Position numbers and translations under genes: made by a program
Shown: piece by piece, positions 14,421-25,984 of the stretch
How positions within the stretch are numbered: position 1 is the stretch's first letter
Layout: each line of letters begins with the position of its first letter
The notes under the pieces: model-generated
The model's database searches: none
The model's input: only the letters and a program-made list of their open reading frames with translations
What the model was told of the DNA's origin: nothing
Source: Raphanus sativus
Taxonomy: Eukaryota; Streptophyta; Magnoliopsida; Brassicales; Brassicaceae
NCBI RefSeq assembly: GCF_000801105.2
Contig: NC_079519.1
Coordinates: forward strand, 27,441,288-27,505,287
Reading direction: 5' to 3'
DNA length: 64,000 bases

Positions 14421-15408
14421 TCACTTCTTCATGAGGAGAATAACAGTGTGAGCTGCAATGCTTCTGTTTTCTCCAAGGCTATCAACTTTCTCATGTGTTT
14501 TGGCCTTCAAGTTCACCACAGAAGGATCTGCACCAAGAAGCTTGGACAGATTGGATCGGATCGTCTCTTTGTGTGGACTTATCTTGGGTCTCTGTAGAAT
14601 CAAAGTGGCGTCTAGGTTTCCTATCTCGTACCCTGCCTCGTCCATGAGTCTCACCTGAAACACAAAGGACAAACACACAACCTCCGTTTCAAGATACATT
14701 TTTTTTTTCTGTTATAAATATGTCAACTCGACAACTCCCTAGGAAGTGACGATGAGCTAATTACAAGTGATCATCATTTAAAAGTTTTAAAGCTTCCATA
14801 CAATCAATAACATTCACAGCCAATCATAACTAACTAACTAACAGCTTGCAAAGGGAAGGGTAGTAGGAAAGCTTACGGCTTCTTTGATGAAGACAGAGGA
14901 GGCAGCTCCTTTCCATTTAGGATCAGAGTCAGGGAAGATCTGACCGATATCAGGAAGCCCTAAAGCTCCCAAGATAGCATCCACTACACAATGGAGCAAC
15001 ACATCCCCTGCCACACAAAACACCACATCATCAACAAAGCTCAAAGCCTCAATCTATTACAAAAAGCTCAAAACTTTTTTTTGTACCATCGGAGTGAGCT
15101 TCGCAGCCTCTATCGTGAGGGATATCAATCCCGCCTATTATCAGAGGGTACCCCGGCTCTAACCGGTGCAGATCGAACCCGTGACCCACTCGAAACGGAA
15201 GTGTTCTCGTTGATTTCTCCGGTTCGGCGGAGGAAGCAACCGAAGCCGAGACTGAAGAACGATGGGACAAAGAGAGAGACTTTAGCCTCCGTGGTGAGAA
15301 CCCATGACGGTCGATCTTCGCCGGCGGGAAAAGGAATGGTCTTTTCGTAATTTGAGAGCGAAACAGAGACGAAGAAGAAGGAGATAGCTGAGTAGTACAA
15401 GTAGCCAT
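14421..15408 (-). CDS. ISPF: 2-C-methyl-D-erythritol 2,4-cyclodiphosphate synthase
   Basis: Plastid enzyme of the MEP isoprenoid pathway. It converts the CDP-methylerythritol 2-phosphate intermediate to the cyclodiphosphate with release of CMP. Three exons on the minus strand: 15408-15087, 15007-14877 and 14654-14421. They join in frame at [14 protein letters not shown] and [12 protein letters not shown]. The family's metal-binding residues are visible as the Asp and His of GHGFDLHRL and the His of DVLLHC. The C-terminal signature [18 protein letters not shown] is complete. A Ser-rich transit peptide precedes [10 protein letters not shown] chose the ATG at 15408 (MATCTTQL) because it matches the family start; an upstream in-frame ATG at 15435 would add nine residues. 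It faces the G-patch gene across 325 bp. Intact and probably functional. Confidence 0.96.
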
Positions 15409-15733
15409 AGCCCCCATTTTGTCCTCTGATTCCAATCAGCCACTTTTTTTTTAATAAATAAAATACTTAGTGGGCTTCTTCGTTGGGCCTATAATATAGC
15501 CCATTAAAAGACTGATTAGATCTCTACCGTCGATCACGTCGCATATCCACTAAACTTAACAATAAGCCGCGTCGTAGAGTGTAATAGCTCATCATCTCTG
15601 TCGGTTTTAGGTTTTGCTCCTCCCAGCTTGTCCTAAACTCCCTCCGCCTCCCCACTCTTCTCTTCTTTTGACCGAAACGGCGACGGACTTACCTGCAATA
15701 TCTAGATCGATAGCCGGAAACAAAGAAGAGAAG
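15409..15733. promoter_or_regulatory. Shared divergent promoter, ISPF and G-patch gene
   Basis: The two divergently transcribed start codons are 325 bp apart, so both promoters and 5' leaders must fit here. The sequence contains TGGGCTT and TGGGCC motifs (about 15472-15488), which resemble TCP/site-II type elements of housekeeping plant genes. The assignment as a bidirectional promoter is inferred from the layout. Confidence 0.55.
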
Positions 15734-17965
15734 ATGGCGGCGCCGGAAGCTCCAGTAAAGTACGTCGGTATCCTAAAGGAATCCGCCGCTTTCCGCCTAA
15801 TGAAATCGATGGTGAGTTCAGTTTTTTGCCTAAATGATCATCTAAGCTTAGTGATTTCTCACAAAGACTTCTAATTGTTTCGGAATGGTTGTTATATTTG
15901 TGTAAAGGGATGGGAAGAAGGAGAAGGACTTGGTAAAGACAAGCAAGGGATCAAAGGCTATGTCCGTGTCAAGAACAAGCAAGACACAACCGGTTTGTTC
16001 CTTTCTTATTCTTTGTCTTAATGTATTGTGTTTAATGGCCATTACACATACTCAAAGCCTGATTTTAGGAAACTTGAAATAGAGCTATGTTTGCACTTGT
16101 ATATACACAAACAAGTTATTGATCTCTGATTTTTTGTTAGAATGTAGTGTGTATATAGAGCTAGATGAATAATTCATCTGTAATACGACTTAAAAATTTG
16201 AACTTTGGGAGCAGGTGTTGGTGTTGACAAGCCGAATCCATGGGCATTCGATACTACTCAGTTTGATAACATTCTCAAGAAGTTGAAAGTGGTAATGGCT
16301 TGTCTATTTTCTACTGATATCTCTTTATAAATGATTTTAATCCTTATTCTTGTGTGTTGTTTGCAGCAAGCAGCACCTATCAAGAAGGATGATGGTATAT
16401 ATACTTATCTTTTAACTATTTTAAAGTTCTGTCGCTTGGATTTTCTTAATGAGTTGTGTTTATGTGGCATGTAACAGCTTCGGAGAAGGAAGCTGAAAGT
16501 GACGATGAAGCTGGCAAATCTGAGCCTGTCAAGCCCAATGTTGCTAAGGTTACTCGTCCACAAGGAAGGTTGCTACATCATTTCTTATTCTTAAGTTTCT
16601 CTCTTTAGCCATTCTCGGTGGCATTGTGTTTTGAGTGTTTTGTGTCTTGTTGTTCTGTAATTAGGTATAAACGTAGAGAGAAGGGGAAGCTTGTCAATTC
16701 TTACTCTTCTAAAGATCTTGAAGGCATACTTGTAAGCTTTCTTTTCTACTATTATTTCTCTACTTGTTTGATCTCCTGATTCATGGCCATTAAGATTATT
16801 GCTAACGCCTGCATATTGTTTATTTCTGCATTTTTTTATCAGATTGGTATAACTTGGTCTATATTGTTTTTACTGTTGTGTAGGTTAAGCGAACTGAGGA
16901 GCCTTCTCCTGCGGTTTGTGACATAGCCGATGATGCTATGGAGATTGAAATCATATCTGAGGACCAACATCCTGATGTTGAAGGTGTGTGTAATTGGTCT
17001 TGAAATCTTGAATTGGTGCGACTTTCATTTCGCTGTCCTGAAAAATGTCTATTGATCTTTTGAACCGAACAGAACAGAAAATCGAAGAACCTTCTTCAGA
17101 CTGGTGGGGATTTAAATCCGGGTTTGTCTCGGGCGGTCTTCTTGGAGCTAAGCCTGGCAAAAAGAAATCATCCAAGTCTAAGGAGCGAAAAATGTTTTGT
17201 GAGGACGATCAAGAGAATCTTTACAACATGGTTCAGGTATGTGTCTACCTCTTCTTCTCAAGCTATTCTTACAAAAGAGTTATCTTAACTCTCTGGAAAT
17301 GATGTATGCAGGATAAAGCCACGGCTGGAAAACAAGGACTGGGTATCAAGGACCGGCCTAAGAAAATAGCTGGTGTTCGTTACCAAGGAAAGAAAACTTC
17401 TTTTGATAACAGTGATGATGATGACGATACTGATGAAGAGGAAGAGGAAGAAGAAGAGAGTGAAGAAGATGATGACAAGGACTCTGTTATAGAAAATTCT
17501 CTCCCAGCAAAAAGGAAGCGTGATGAAATCACTGAACCTAAAATCAAGTTGAAGAAACTGTGCAAGCAGATTCTTAAAAAGGTATTTTGTCAATTTTAAC
17601 TTTGAAAAGTTATTATTGTCTTCCTCTGAAACACGTATTGTCTTAAAATTTTCAGGAAGCTGGTAGTGGTGGATCCATGAAGCTGAAACAGCTTAAATCT
17701 CTAATTGATGAACAAGCACCATCGCTTCTCTCGGAGTTTTCTTCAAGGAAAGATGCTATTGCTTACTTGAAACTTAAGGTAATACTAATCTTTACTCATG
17801 TTATTACTTTATGTGCTACACTGAGTTGTGGATTTAGTAAACTAAATCGTTTTTTTTCTCAATTTCTTACTGATGTTGGACGTGATCTCGTTGTTGCAGC
17901 TGGAGCGAAGTGGGAAATTTATTGTGGAGGGAAAGAAGATCAGTCTCGTATCTAAAAACAAGTGA
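15734..17965 (+). CDS. G-patch (D111) domain nuclear protein
   Basis: A multi-exon gene, start ATG 15734 ([15 protein letters not shown]), stop ending 17965. The G-patch is spread over exons 1-3: [20 protein letters not shown] with the conserved Gly pattern, then [14 protein letters not shown]. It resembles the PINX1-type placement of a G-patch near the N-terminus, a module that recruits and activates DEAH-box RNA helicases. Downstream are [19 protein letters not shown], an acidic tract of Asp/Glu (about 17410-17480), a basic KRKRDE nuclear-localisation-like motif, and a C-terminal Lys-rich segment ending SLVSKNK. The last region ([11 protein letters not shown]... to VEGKKISLV) looks like a cell-growth-regulating nucleolar type fold. 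The exon joins I checked keep the frame. Position next to ISPF matches At1g63980 from memory. A role in RNA or ribosome processing is inferred. Confidence 0.92.
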
Positions 17966-18201
17966 GGACAATTATCGTTATACTACCTGCATAGGACAGT
18001 GGAGATTAGGGCAAGTTTTGTTACTGAATCACCACCATGCCATATGTATAACAAATATCTTTTCATTTTGAAATTTTGAGAGTCTGCATTAAAACTTCAC
18101 CATAGTAAGTCAAAACTAATCTCTTTTATTGAAGAGCAGATATAGAACAAACTCTTGTCTATTGTGTTTCTGGAATTTACATGCTGGAGTGTGAAGCGTT
18201 G

Positions 18202-19772
18202 TTATATGTATTTGCCCTGTACGATCTTGGTGGCTATATATTTCCCGAGATAGTTATAACCATGGCAATACAGTGCTTCTATCTCAGCTCTCTTACCAGT
18301 TTCGATCATCAGTGACAACTCCTCTCTGTAGTTTTCCTGCCAGAAGCAAATAAAAGTGGAGTCGGGTTTTAATTTGTAGAGATTCGACGACTCTCAGTTT
18401 CATTCAATCAATATATATTTGCTTACCTGCAAGATTTTGGAGGACAATAAGCTTTTAGCAATCTGCGAGTCCTTTGGCTTAAGAGGAACCAAAGACTCTT
18501 GGGGTATCAGGTTGAGATCATCTCCTCGCAGCCCAATCCACTTAACATTGCAAGCTACAGAAGAACCAAAAGGCCTATCAGAACAGGAGACTTGGATGAC
18601 TGTCATTATTACATCCACTTCATACTGCAGTCTTTATTTACCATATCTGTAAGCTTCAAGACCCATTCCTACGCTTCCAAACTTGAAGGTGCATAGTATA
18701 GCTAACCCAGCTGGATTCCTATGCAATGACAGACTTGTCAGTTATGAGTACTAAACTTCTATCTTTAAACAAAGAGAAGAATGTTTATTTTTAGTGCTCA
18801 CCAATCTACTAGAGCAAGAATTGGGAGATGAGGAAATGTTATGCTCATCCGATGAAGGAAAAACCTAAACCATTCAACCTCCAAAAAGCTATTATTCAGC
18901 ATCAATGACTACATTTCAACCATGGTTTTTGTTAAATCTGATTTTTTAAGATTTTCTTGACCTTGTGGCAATGTCCGGATACCCTTTTGCAGTGATGAAC
19001 ACACAAGGAATGTGATTGAACACACGATCTTCCACAAGCCGATGAAATATCGCATGCTTAAAAAAACAGATCTAGCAGTGAACTTACATGGATAATTTAA
19101 TGTTGTGTCATGTCTAAAGAGTAATACCTTTTCGACAAGAATGATATAGCGAGCATCGCTTGTGATGATGGTGTTGTCTAGCAAATTCAAGTCTCCTGAG
19201 ATAGGAAACCCAGAAGAACCACAGGCTGAACAGTCTACAGCTTCCTTACCTGGTTCCTGCATGTGATAAATAGGCAGAGATCAGAAATCCTAGCTAAGAA
19301 ACAGAGAGAGACATGATGATTCATTAGTGTTAACTCACTTGTAGAGATAACCTTCCAGCAACAAGGCCTCTGGTAGAAGCCATAATCCCAAGACTGAATC
19401 TACTGCAACGTAAAAGTGCCACCACATCTGCACAAAACAAAACAAAAAAAAACATTTTTAAAAATAGAACCATGACACGTGGCGGCACTAGAAATCAGAC
19501 CTTGGACGCTTCGGTTGACTTCAAGCTGAGAAGAAAAGTAGTCAGGCGAATCACAAAGCAGTTTATAGAAGAGCTCTCTTTGAGTGACTCGCTTTCCTTG
19601 AAGCAGAATCTGAAAGCACATCTCCATAACTTTCCACACTAAGAAATTCAAAAACCATGAGATCTGTGATTTTCAAATCAAAAAGAAGATTCAACAATGG
19701 TATAGATACCGCGCACAAAAGCTTTGGCAGTTTTAGCATTGGTCAAGGAGCTCTTGGTAAAGGAAGTAGAGA
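18202..19772 (-). CDS. SPO11-2: SPO11-2 meiotic topoisomerase VI A-like (N-terminus in gap)
   Basis: Meiotic double-strand-break protein of the topoisomerase VI subunit A family. Reading from the gap at 19772 leftward, exons encode [20 protein letters not shown], then [18 protein letters not shown] (the Tyr of LFYK is the family's catalytic, DNA-attacking residue), VVALLRCSR, the Toprim metal-binding part ([33 protein letters not shown]), [18 protein letters not shown], the [13 protein letters not shown] exon and the last exon YHGYN-type region ending IVQGKYI with stop at 18202. Splice sites I checked are consistent (for example G/CT giving Ala before CNVKW). About 80 N-terminal residues are missing because the N run starts at 19773. 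No internal stop was found in the assembled exons, so the gene is probably intact in the plant. Confidence 0.93.
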
Positions 19773-19872
19773 NNNNNNNNNNNNNNNNNNNNNNNNNNNN
19801 NNNNNNNNNNNNNNNNNNNNNNNNNNNNNNNNNNNNNNNNNNNNNNNNNNNNNNNNNNNNNNNNNNNNNNNN
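19773..19872. other. Assembly gap (100 N)
   Basis: One hundred N inside SPO11-2. To its right the sequence belongs to a different gene on the other strand, so much more than 100 bp is missing here. Confidence 0.99.
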
Positions 19873-19949
19873 GCGTTGGCCTGAAGCAACAAGAACGACC
19901 TCATATAGCTCAAGTTGTCAAAATGATTCAAGATATTCGACCAACGTAA
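19873..19949 (+). CDS. Receptor-like kinase, last 24 codons only
   Basis: Right after the gap the plus strand reads CVGLKQQERPHIAQVVKMIQ-DIRPT and a stop. This is the typical last helix of a plant receptor-like kinase domain (C-x-x-x-x-x-x-RP-x-x-x-VV-x-M-I). The rest of the gene lies in the gap. In Arabidopsis the gene beside TOM7-2 is an LRR receptor-like kinase (At1g64210, from memory), which fits. Only the terminus can be supported. Confidence 0.7.
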
Positions 19950-20169
19950 TCACAAAATCAATTCTTTTTCTTATTTTTTTCTTCAATTTGTTTATTCAAT
20001 TTGAAAATGAAATTTGTTTTATTGATATAATTGTTTGAGAGCAGAAAATGCAAATAACAAAACTTTGAAGGACATTTCATATAATATATTATGAAAAAGA
20101 AAACAGAACAAAGTTGGGGAAGTAGAGCAACTAAAACATAACGAAGATTTTCTAGCCAAGTTGGAGGGT

Positions 20170-20403
20170 TTAGACGGGGCTGAGAAGCTGGAAAAGGTGA
20201 GGCTTTGGATCTGATTTCATGCCGATGATGATGATCAGTGGGATGAATCCATATTGAGTCGCCACCTTTGCTTTCTTCAGCGACCAGTTGGTCCACTCCT
20301 TGACGAGCTCGTTCTTGGATGATGATGACGAGGTGGTGGAAGAAGACGATCCCTTTGGTCCTTTTCCTCTCCCTTTGATCTTCAAACAAGGCTTAGCCGC
20401 CAT
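20170..20403 (-). CDS. TOM7: Mitochondrial import receptor subunit TOM7
   Basis: Single-exon gene of 77 residues, a typical length for plant TOM7. It is a small tail-anchored component of the translocase of the outer mitochondrial membrane that modulates assembly of the TOM complex. Visible parts are a basic, Gly/Ser-rich cytosolic N-terminus (residues 1-34), the conserved block [18 protein letters not shown] (35-52), a membrane segment [10 protein letters not shown] (53-62) and the invariant end [14 protein letters not shown]. The position next to a receptor kinase end and a UBC28-like sequence matches TOM7-2 of Arabidopsis (At1g64220, from memory). Intact. A Harbinger element begins 78 bp upstream of its ATG, inside the likely promoter. 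Confidence 0.95.
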   Translation of the reverse strand: MAAKPCLKIKGRGKGPKGSSSSTTSSSSSKNELVKEWTNWSLKKAKVATQYGFIPLIIIIGMKSDPKPHLFQLLSPV

Positions 20404-21129
20404 TGATCCTGATGTCAGAGCACTTTGTGTTTTTTAGAATCGGTGATTTTTTGCTCAAACCTAAGAAAATAAAAGAATTAAGAGCATCAATATCGCGGGG
20501 CTTAAGCCAGTTCCTTAGGTATTTTTGGGCCTGAAAATAAATGAAAAATGCTAAGGAATTATGAGAAAGTGGTTTAGCTAAGGAATTTTAAAGTCGTTCC
20601 TAACTTGCCAGGTGTCTCTGCTCTCCTTCGCGTCTAGGGGTTCGACCACCATTTCATTTCTAAATCGAAGTCATCTGCTCTCCTTCGCTCTTTCGACAGC
20701 GAAACGACAGGCGACCATAACTCCGACGATTTCATCTCGAAGGTCGATATCCTCGCCGTGAATTTGCTCACTCGAGGCGATCTCTTCTCTCCAGCCCCGA
20801 CTTCTTCCCCTTTGCTCTCTCGACGGCGAAATAATAGGCGACCATAACTTGGACGATTCCAATTTCAAAGCCGATCTCTTCTCTACCGCGTCGATTCCAA
20901 TTTCAATCTAAAAGGTAAGGCTCTACTTCTTTGGATTTTGTTATTGTCGTTTTATATCTCCTCTGCATGTCGTTGTGTTCCTTTTGTTTTAGTGGAACCA
21001 GTGATTGTTTGATTCACAGTTTATAGGTAGTGGTATGTTGGATCTCCTCTGTTATATCTCCTCTGTATCTTGTGATTTGTTGGATTCAGTTTATATGATT
21101 GTCGTTTGTTGTTTATATGATTGTCGTTT

Positions 21130-21440
21130 GTTGTTAAGTTATGGTTACTTGATAGTGTTGTGGTTACTCGATAGGTTTGTGGTTACTTGATAGTGTTGTG
21201 GTTACTTGATAGTTTTGTGGTTACTTGATAGTGTTGTGGTTATTTGATAGTTTTGTGGTGACTTGATAGTGTTGTGGTTACTTGATAGTTTTGTGGTGAC
21301 TTGATAGGTTTGTGGAAACGAAATGATAGTTTTGTAGTAACCTGATAGTGTTGTGGTTACTTGATAGTGTCGTTTGATAGTGTTGTGGTTACTTTATAGT
21401 TCAGTTTGATAGTGTTGTGGTTACTTTATAGTTTAGTTGA
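21130..21440 (+). repeat. Minisatellite in Harbinger leader
   Basis: About 14 imperfect units of roughly 20 bp, consensus TTGTGGTTACTTGATAGTG, with variants such as TTGTGGTGACTTGATAGT. It lies between the left end of the element and the transposase ORF. Units are contiguous without spacers. Confidence 0.9.
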
Positions 21441-21771
21441 TAGTTATTGCGTAGACATTAAATAGATTTTGTACTTCTGCTTTCAAGTAACAACCTGTTC
21501 TATCAACTCTAAAAACTGTACTTAAAATTAAACTAAATCTCCTTTAAATTGAATGACATTGTTAATGAAGTCTCATAGGTTTGTAGTTGTGGAAGATGTA
21601 ATAAGTTGTGATTAGACATTGGTAGATAATTGTTAGGTGGTTAGTTATTACTTGTTAAATCCCCATATCGTCTTTCTCCTATTAAATCCCATCCTTTATT
21701 CATTCTTTCACATTATCTCCATATCGTCTTTCTCTCCTCTTTTCTAAAATCTCTTTTCTGTTCTTTGTGCT

Positions 21772-22976
21772 ATGGATTCAAGGAATCAATGTAACCAGTA
21801 CTCTGGTTATGTTAACCTTCTTAGCAGTCAAGAACAGAATGTGGGTGAGGGAAACTTTCCTTATGAAAGTTTTCCTTCTACTGTAAGCTTTGGAGCCTCT
21901 CAAATCCCTCTGTTCAGTTCCCAACAAAGTGAGGCTCCATCCCAACCTGATGACATAGTAGTGGAGCGTCGGGAGAGAAGGAAATGGACCCCATTCGATG
22001 ACGAAGATGCAGTCGGCCGGACCGGTCTATCTCCACTCCAAAAATGTACTGCAGCAATTCGTCAATTGGCATATGGTAGTGGAGCTGATGTAGTTGACGA
22101 ATATTATCGACTTGCTGAGACTACTGCTCGCAAATGTCTCCACCAGTTTACTGCCGGGATAATCCATTTGTTTGGCGATCAATATCTAAGACGTCCCACA
22201 CCAGAGGATCTTGAAAGACTACTCCATGTCGGAGAAGAACGAGGATTTCCAGGGATGGTTGGAAGCATCGACTGCATGCATTGGGAGTGGAAGAATTGCC
22301 CCGGTGCTTGGAAAGGAATGTATTCACGAGGAACCGAAAAACCAACAATTGTGCTGGAGGCCGTTGCTTCATATGATCTCTGGATATGTCACGCGTTTTT
22401 TGGAGCACCAGGTACTATGAACGACATTAATATTCTTGATAGATCACCTGTTTTTGATGACATTATTAACGGAATAGCTCCCCAAGTCACCTTCTACGTC
22501 AACGGAACGGAGTATAATTTGGCTTACTATCTCACGGATGGTATTTATCCGAAATGGGCTACTTTATTTCAATATGTCCGACTACCACAGGGTCCGAAAA
22601 AAGGCTATATGCCAAAAAACAAGAATCTGTGCGAAAAGATGTTGAGCGTGCATTTGGCGTCCTGCAAGCTAGATTCGCCGTTGTTAAAAATCCTTCTAAC
22701 TTATGGGATAAAGAAAAAATAGGGAATATTATGAAAGCATGCATCATACTCCACAATATGATTGTCGAAAATGAACGAGGTTCATACACTCTGCGTAACA
22801 TTTCTGAATTTAATCAAGGTGTGGAGCGTTCATATTCCGTCGGACCAGCTTCAAATCTCGGCAATACAAACACTCGTCAAACGGAAATGAAGGACAAACA
22901 AACCCATCAACGATTAAAAAATGATTTGATTGAAAATATATGGGCTAAATTTGGACATCTTGAAAATAATATATAA
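21772..22976 (+). pseudogene. Harbinger transposase fused to ORF1 N-terminus, frameshifted
   Basis: The ORF from 21772 begins with a Gln/Ser-rich segment ending RRERRKWTPFDDED, which is the N-terminus of the Myb/trihelix-like ORF1 protein of plant Harbinger elements. It then passes directly, in frame, into the transposase at VGRTGLSPLQKCTAAIRQLA. The first two catalytic aspartates are present (GSIDCMHWEW and GTMNDINILDRS). At about 22596-22603, in a six-A run, the frame shifts by one base, and the rest continues in the other frame to 22976 with the third acidic residue in KDVERAFGVLQARF. So the ORF1 C-terminus and transposase N-terminus are deleted, and the DDE triad is split over two frames. 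Not functional as written. Confidence 0.88.
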
Positions 22977-23324
22977 TCTGATGTTTGTATCTTTTTTTTT
23001 AATGTCTTCAATGTTTTTATTTTCTTTTTAATGTTATAATTTCAAGTTTTTGTAATTTTTTTTAATTTAAATGTTATAATTTGTAGTTTTTGTAATTTTT
23101 TTTAACTCTGTAATTTTCTTATGTTTTAATTTAAAATTATTTATGTCTTATTTTAAACATTTTTTCATTTATTTTTATTTAATAATATTAATAATTAATT
23201 AACTAAAAACCTTTCTAAAAGTACTAGCAATAATGTTCCCTTTTCTTAATGTTCCTTACCATTGTTCCTTAGCTCAAAAATATCAGTAAACAATGCTAAA
23301 GAACCTTTAGCAATAATGTTGCTC

Positions 23325-23945
23325 TAAGGGTTTAAGCCCTTTTAAAGCCTCCTTTATGCGAAAGCTCTACCTCGCACAGAAGGTTTCCAATACTGCTTTC
23401 GGTTTTCTTTCTTAAAATATTTTATACTTTTGTCACTCGCTGGAAAATTGCTGGCAATTTGCACAAAAGATAACACAGCGTAAATCCCCCAAATGTTGTA
23501 CTTTCTTTTTTTGCTTTAAATTTGGTGCCCAAAAGTTGTAGTTTTTTTTTTGCTTTAACTTTTTTTGAAAAAATTTGCTTTAAATTCGGTAACCAGCCCT
23601 GCATATATATGTTGCAGCTCTCTCTGTTATCATAATCAATAAGAAAAGGTTTAGATTTTTTCTTAGAACAAACTCATGGGTATCTAAGATCTGTCTTGTC
23701 GTTGCAGCTATCTTATGGTCACATAGCAATTGATCTTAGGGAATGGTAGTCAAAGATGTAGTAATTGATCATAGTATAAGAGACAGCACCTGAAAGTTTA
23801 AGCCTTTGAATTAAGCTTTTTGTGCCTTGCCTACCAGAGATTGCATCCCTCCCTTAAGTCTCAATACATCGTTATTGCATAAAGTGAAATATTTTATACA
23901 AAACTAACTTTTATATTCTGTCTTTTATGAAATTTGTGAAAACCT
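23325..23945. other. Intergenic, TOM7 upstream side and UBC relic upstream
   Basis: No gene seen. AT-rich with several T runs; a short repeated TTTGCTTTAAATT(C/T)GGT pattern occurs at about 23510-23590. Confidence 0.5.
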
Positions 23946-24480
<535 letters not shown>

Positions 24481-24964
24481 ATATGCTATGGGGTAAAGTT
24501 TGTGCTTTTGATCCATCAAGACTCAGTTTTAAAGGAGGGAGAGTGAGAGAGAGAGATAGGACACTACATAGGATCTTCCATAAAATTAAGTTATGTATGA
24601 TCTCTTTGTTTCAAAGCTTCTTTGATTTCACTTGTTAAACAAGAAAAAAAAACATTTACTTCTCCTATTTATTTCCTTGTTTCATTTGTTTTTCCTTTCA
24701 ACTTTTTTTTTTCAAAAATTATGAAGAAATTATATTTCTATAATTTTTTACACCAAACAAACCAGTTGACTTAATTTTACCTCAAGGCTATATATGCACA
24801 ATTCTAATTACGTTCATGTTGATTAACAAGATTAAACGCGTTTATTATGCAATACCGTACGATATGTGAATCATTGATGATTCAATAAATACCTCAACAA
24901 GTTCTCCAATTTTTTTTTCTAAAATAACAACAGGAATCCAAACAATCTAAACGAAAAACTAAAC

Positions 24965-25243
24965 ATGAAGATGGTAGCATTGTTGCTTATTACATTTCTC
25001 ATAGTCTCGGCATCATTCCCTCATCTCGCTAGTTCCAAGAGCAATGGGAAATCATGTCTTACAAATGCGGTTAAGGTTTGCTTTGATGGCATTTCTCGTG
25101 GAGCGCCGGTGAAGGCTGCATGTTGTAAGAGTCTGAAAGAGAATCATACATGTCTGTGTGATTTAATTAAATCCCGTGTGGTCGATACCAGTGTCCTTGG
25201 CTCTAGTCTCAAGTCTTGTGGCATGCCTAACCCCAAATGTTGA
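24965..25243 (+). CDS. Small cysteine-rich lipid-transfer-like protein, copy 1
   Basis: A 92-residue secreted protein of the bifunctional inhibitor/lipid-transfer/2S albumin fold. A hydrophobic signal peptide covers about residues 1-24 (ends near HLASS). The mature part has eight cysteines at 31, 39, 53, 54, 63, 65, 85 and 92, the family order C-C-CC-CxC-C-C. That framework forms four disulfides around a lipid-binding cavity. The spacing is closest to type-2 nsLTP-like proteins. A TATA-like TATATATGC lies at about 24789-24797. The second copy follows 390 bp downstream and shares upstream sequence, so the pair arose by tandem duplication. Single exon, intact. Function beyond the fold is not known. 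Confidence 0.88.
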   Translation: MKMVALLLITFLIVSASFPHLASSKSNGKSCLTNAVKVCFDGISRGAPVKAACCKSLKENHTCLCDLIKSRVVDTSVLGSSLKSCGMPNPKC

Positions 25244-25630
25244 ACATATTAAAAGAATATCGAGCAACCATACAAAAGAATCCGTGCTTTATTTTTTTCA
25301 GTTTTTATACAATTTTTTAGTGACTAGAATAAATTACTATAATTTGTAAACCATTTTGGTAACCAATTCGAAATTTTAAATAGTATTTCTATAACTTTTT
25401 AAACCCATTATGGAAAAGTAATTGAGCCTTGCATGTGGTATATATATACATAGCTAATTACGTACGTGTTGATAAAAGAAGGCCAATCGCGTCTATTGCG
25501 CAATACCATACAACGCGAATCCTTAATTACCCAATAAATACCAAAACAGATCTTCACATTTTTACTCAGAAAACAAAAAGAATCCAAACAATTTTGCTAT
25601 CAAGAGATATAAACAAACAAGTACATATAC

Positions 25631-25936
25631 ATGAAGATCGTAGCATTGTTGCTTATAGCATTTGTAGTACTCGTGGCATCATTTCCTCCTCCGACAAAAG
25701 CTATTGCGGTCGAGGGAAGTCGTTCCACGAGGAATGGAGAATCATGTGCTACAAATGCGCTTCAGGTTTGTTTCGACAGTATTGCTAATAGAATGATGAT
25801 GTCGACTACATGTAATTGTGAACAGCTAAAAGAGCACCAATCATGTCTATGTGATGCTACTAAAACTCGTATCCTCGATAGCAATGTCCTAAGAATTTAT
25901 CTCAAGTCTTGTGGTATTACTGACCCCATATGTTAA
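25631..25936 (+). CDS. Small cysteine-rich lipid-transfer-like protein, copy 2
   Basis: A 101-residue paralogue of the preceding gene with a signal peptide (about residues 1-25). Eight cysteines are kept at 39, 47, 61, 63, 72, 74, 94 and 101, but the adjacent pair typical of the family is split into C-N-C (61-63), next to a Met/Thr-rich stretch (MMMSTT). The promoter region is duplicated too: GTTGAT, GC(G/A)TTTATT-like and AATACC(G/A)TAC motifs and the CAATAAATACC box occur before both genes (about 24820-24895 and 25455-25545). Single exon with no stop. The altered spacing may shift the disulfide pattern. A gene under relaxed constraint is equally possible. Confidence 0.8.
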   Translation: MKIVALLLIAFVVLVASFPPPTKAIAVEGSRSTRNGESCATNALQVCFDSIANRMMMSTTCNCEQLKEHQSCLCDATKTRILDSNVLRIYLKSCGITDPIC

Positions 25937-25984
25937 ACAATATGATGGGAACACGGAACCATTGGTTTAAGACACTAAATCGAG

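Larger units (their letters stand above)
20482..23324 (+). mobile_element. PIF/Harbinger DNA transposon with both ends
   Basis: A 2.84-kb element bounded by the 3-bp target duplication TAA (20479-20481 and 23325-23327). Inverted ends are GAGCATCAATATCGC on the left and GAGCAACATTATTGC on the right strand (12 of 15 matches). A 3-bp TWA-type target site and the encoded DDE transposase both identify PIF/Harbinger. It holds one transposase gene with a deletion-type fusion and a frameshift, and a minisatellite in its 5' leader, so it is non-autonomous now. It is inserted between TOM7 and the UBC28-like pseudogene. The region 22977-23324 is the AT-rich 3' end. Confidence 0.9.

Noticed and set aside
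19320..19440. Phe in place of Tyr in SPO11-2 (CSRFSL)
   Set aside because: It is not the catalytic residue; the active-site Tyr is in RELFYKL and is present.
21130..21440. Regular short repeats that could suggest a CRISPR array
   Set aside because: Units are contiguous without spacers, and the window is a plant nuclear genome.
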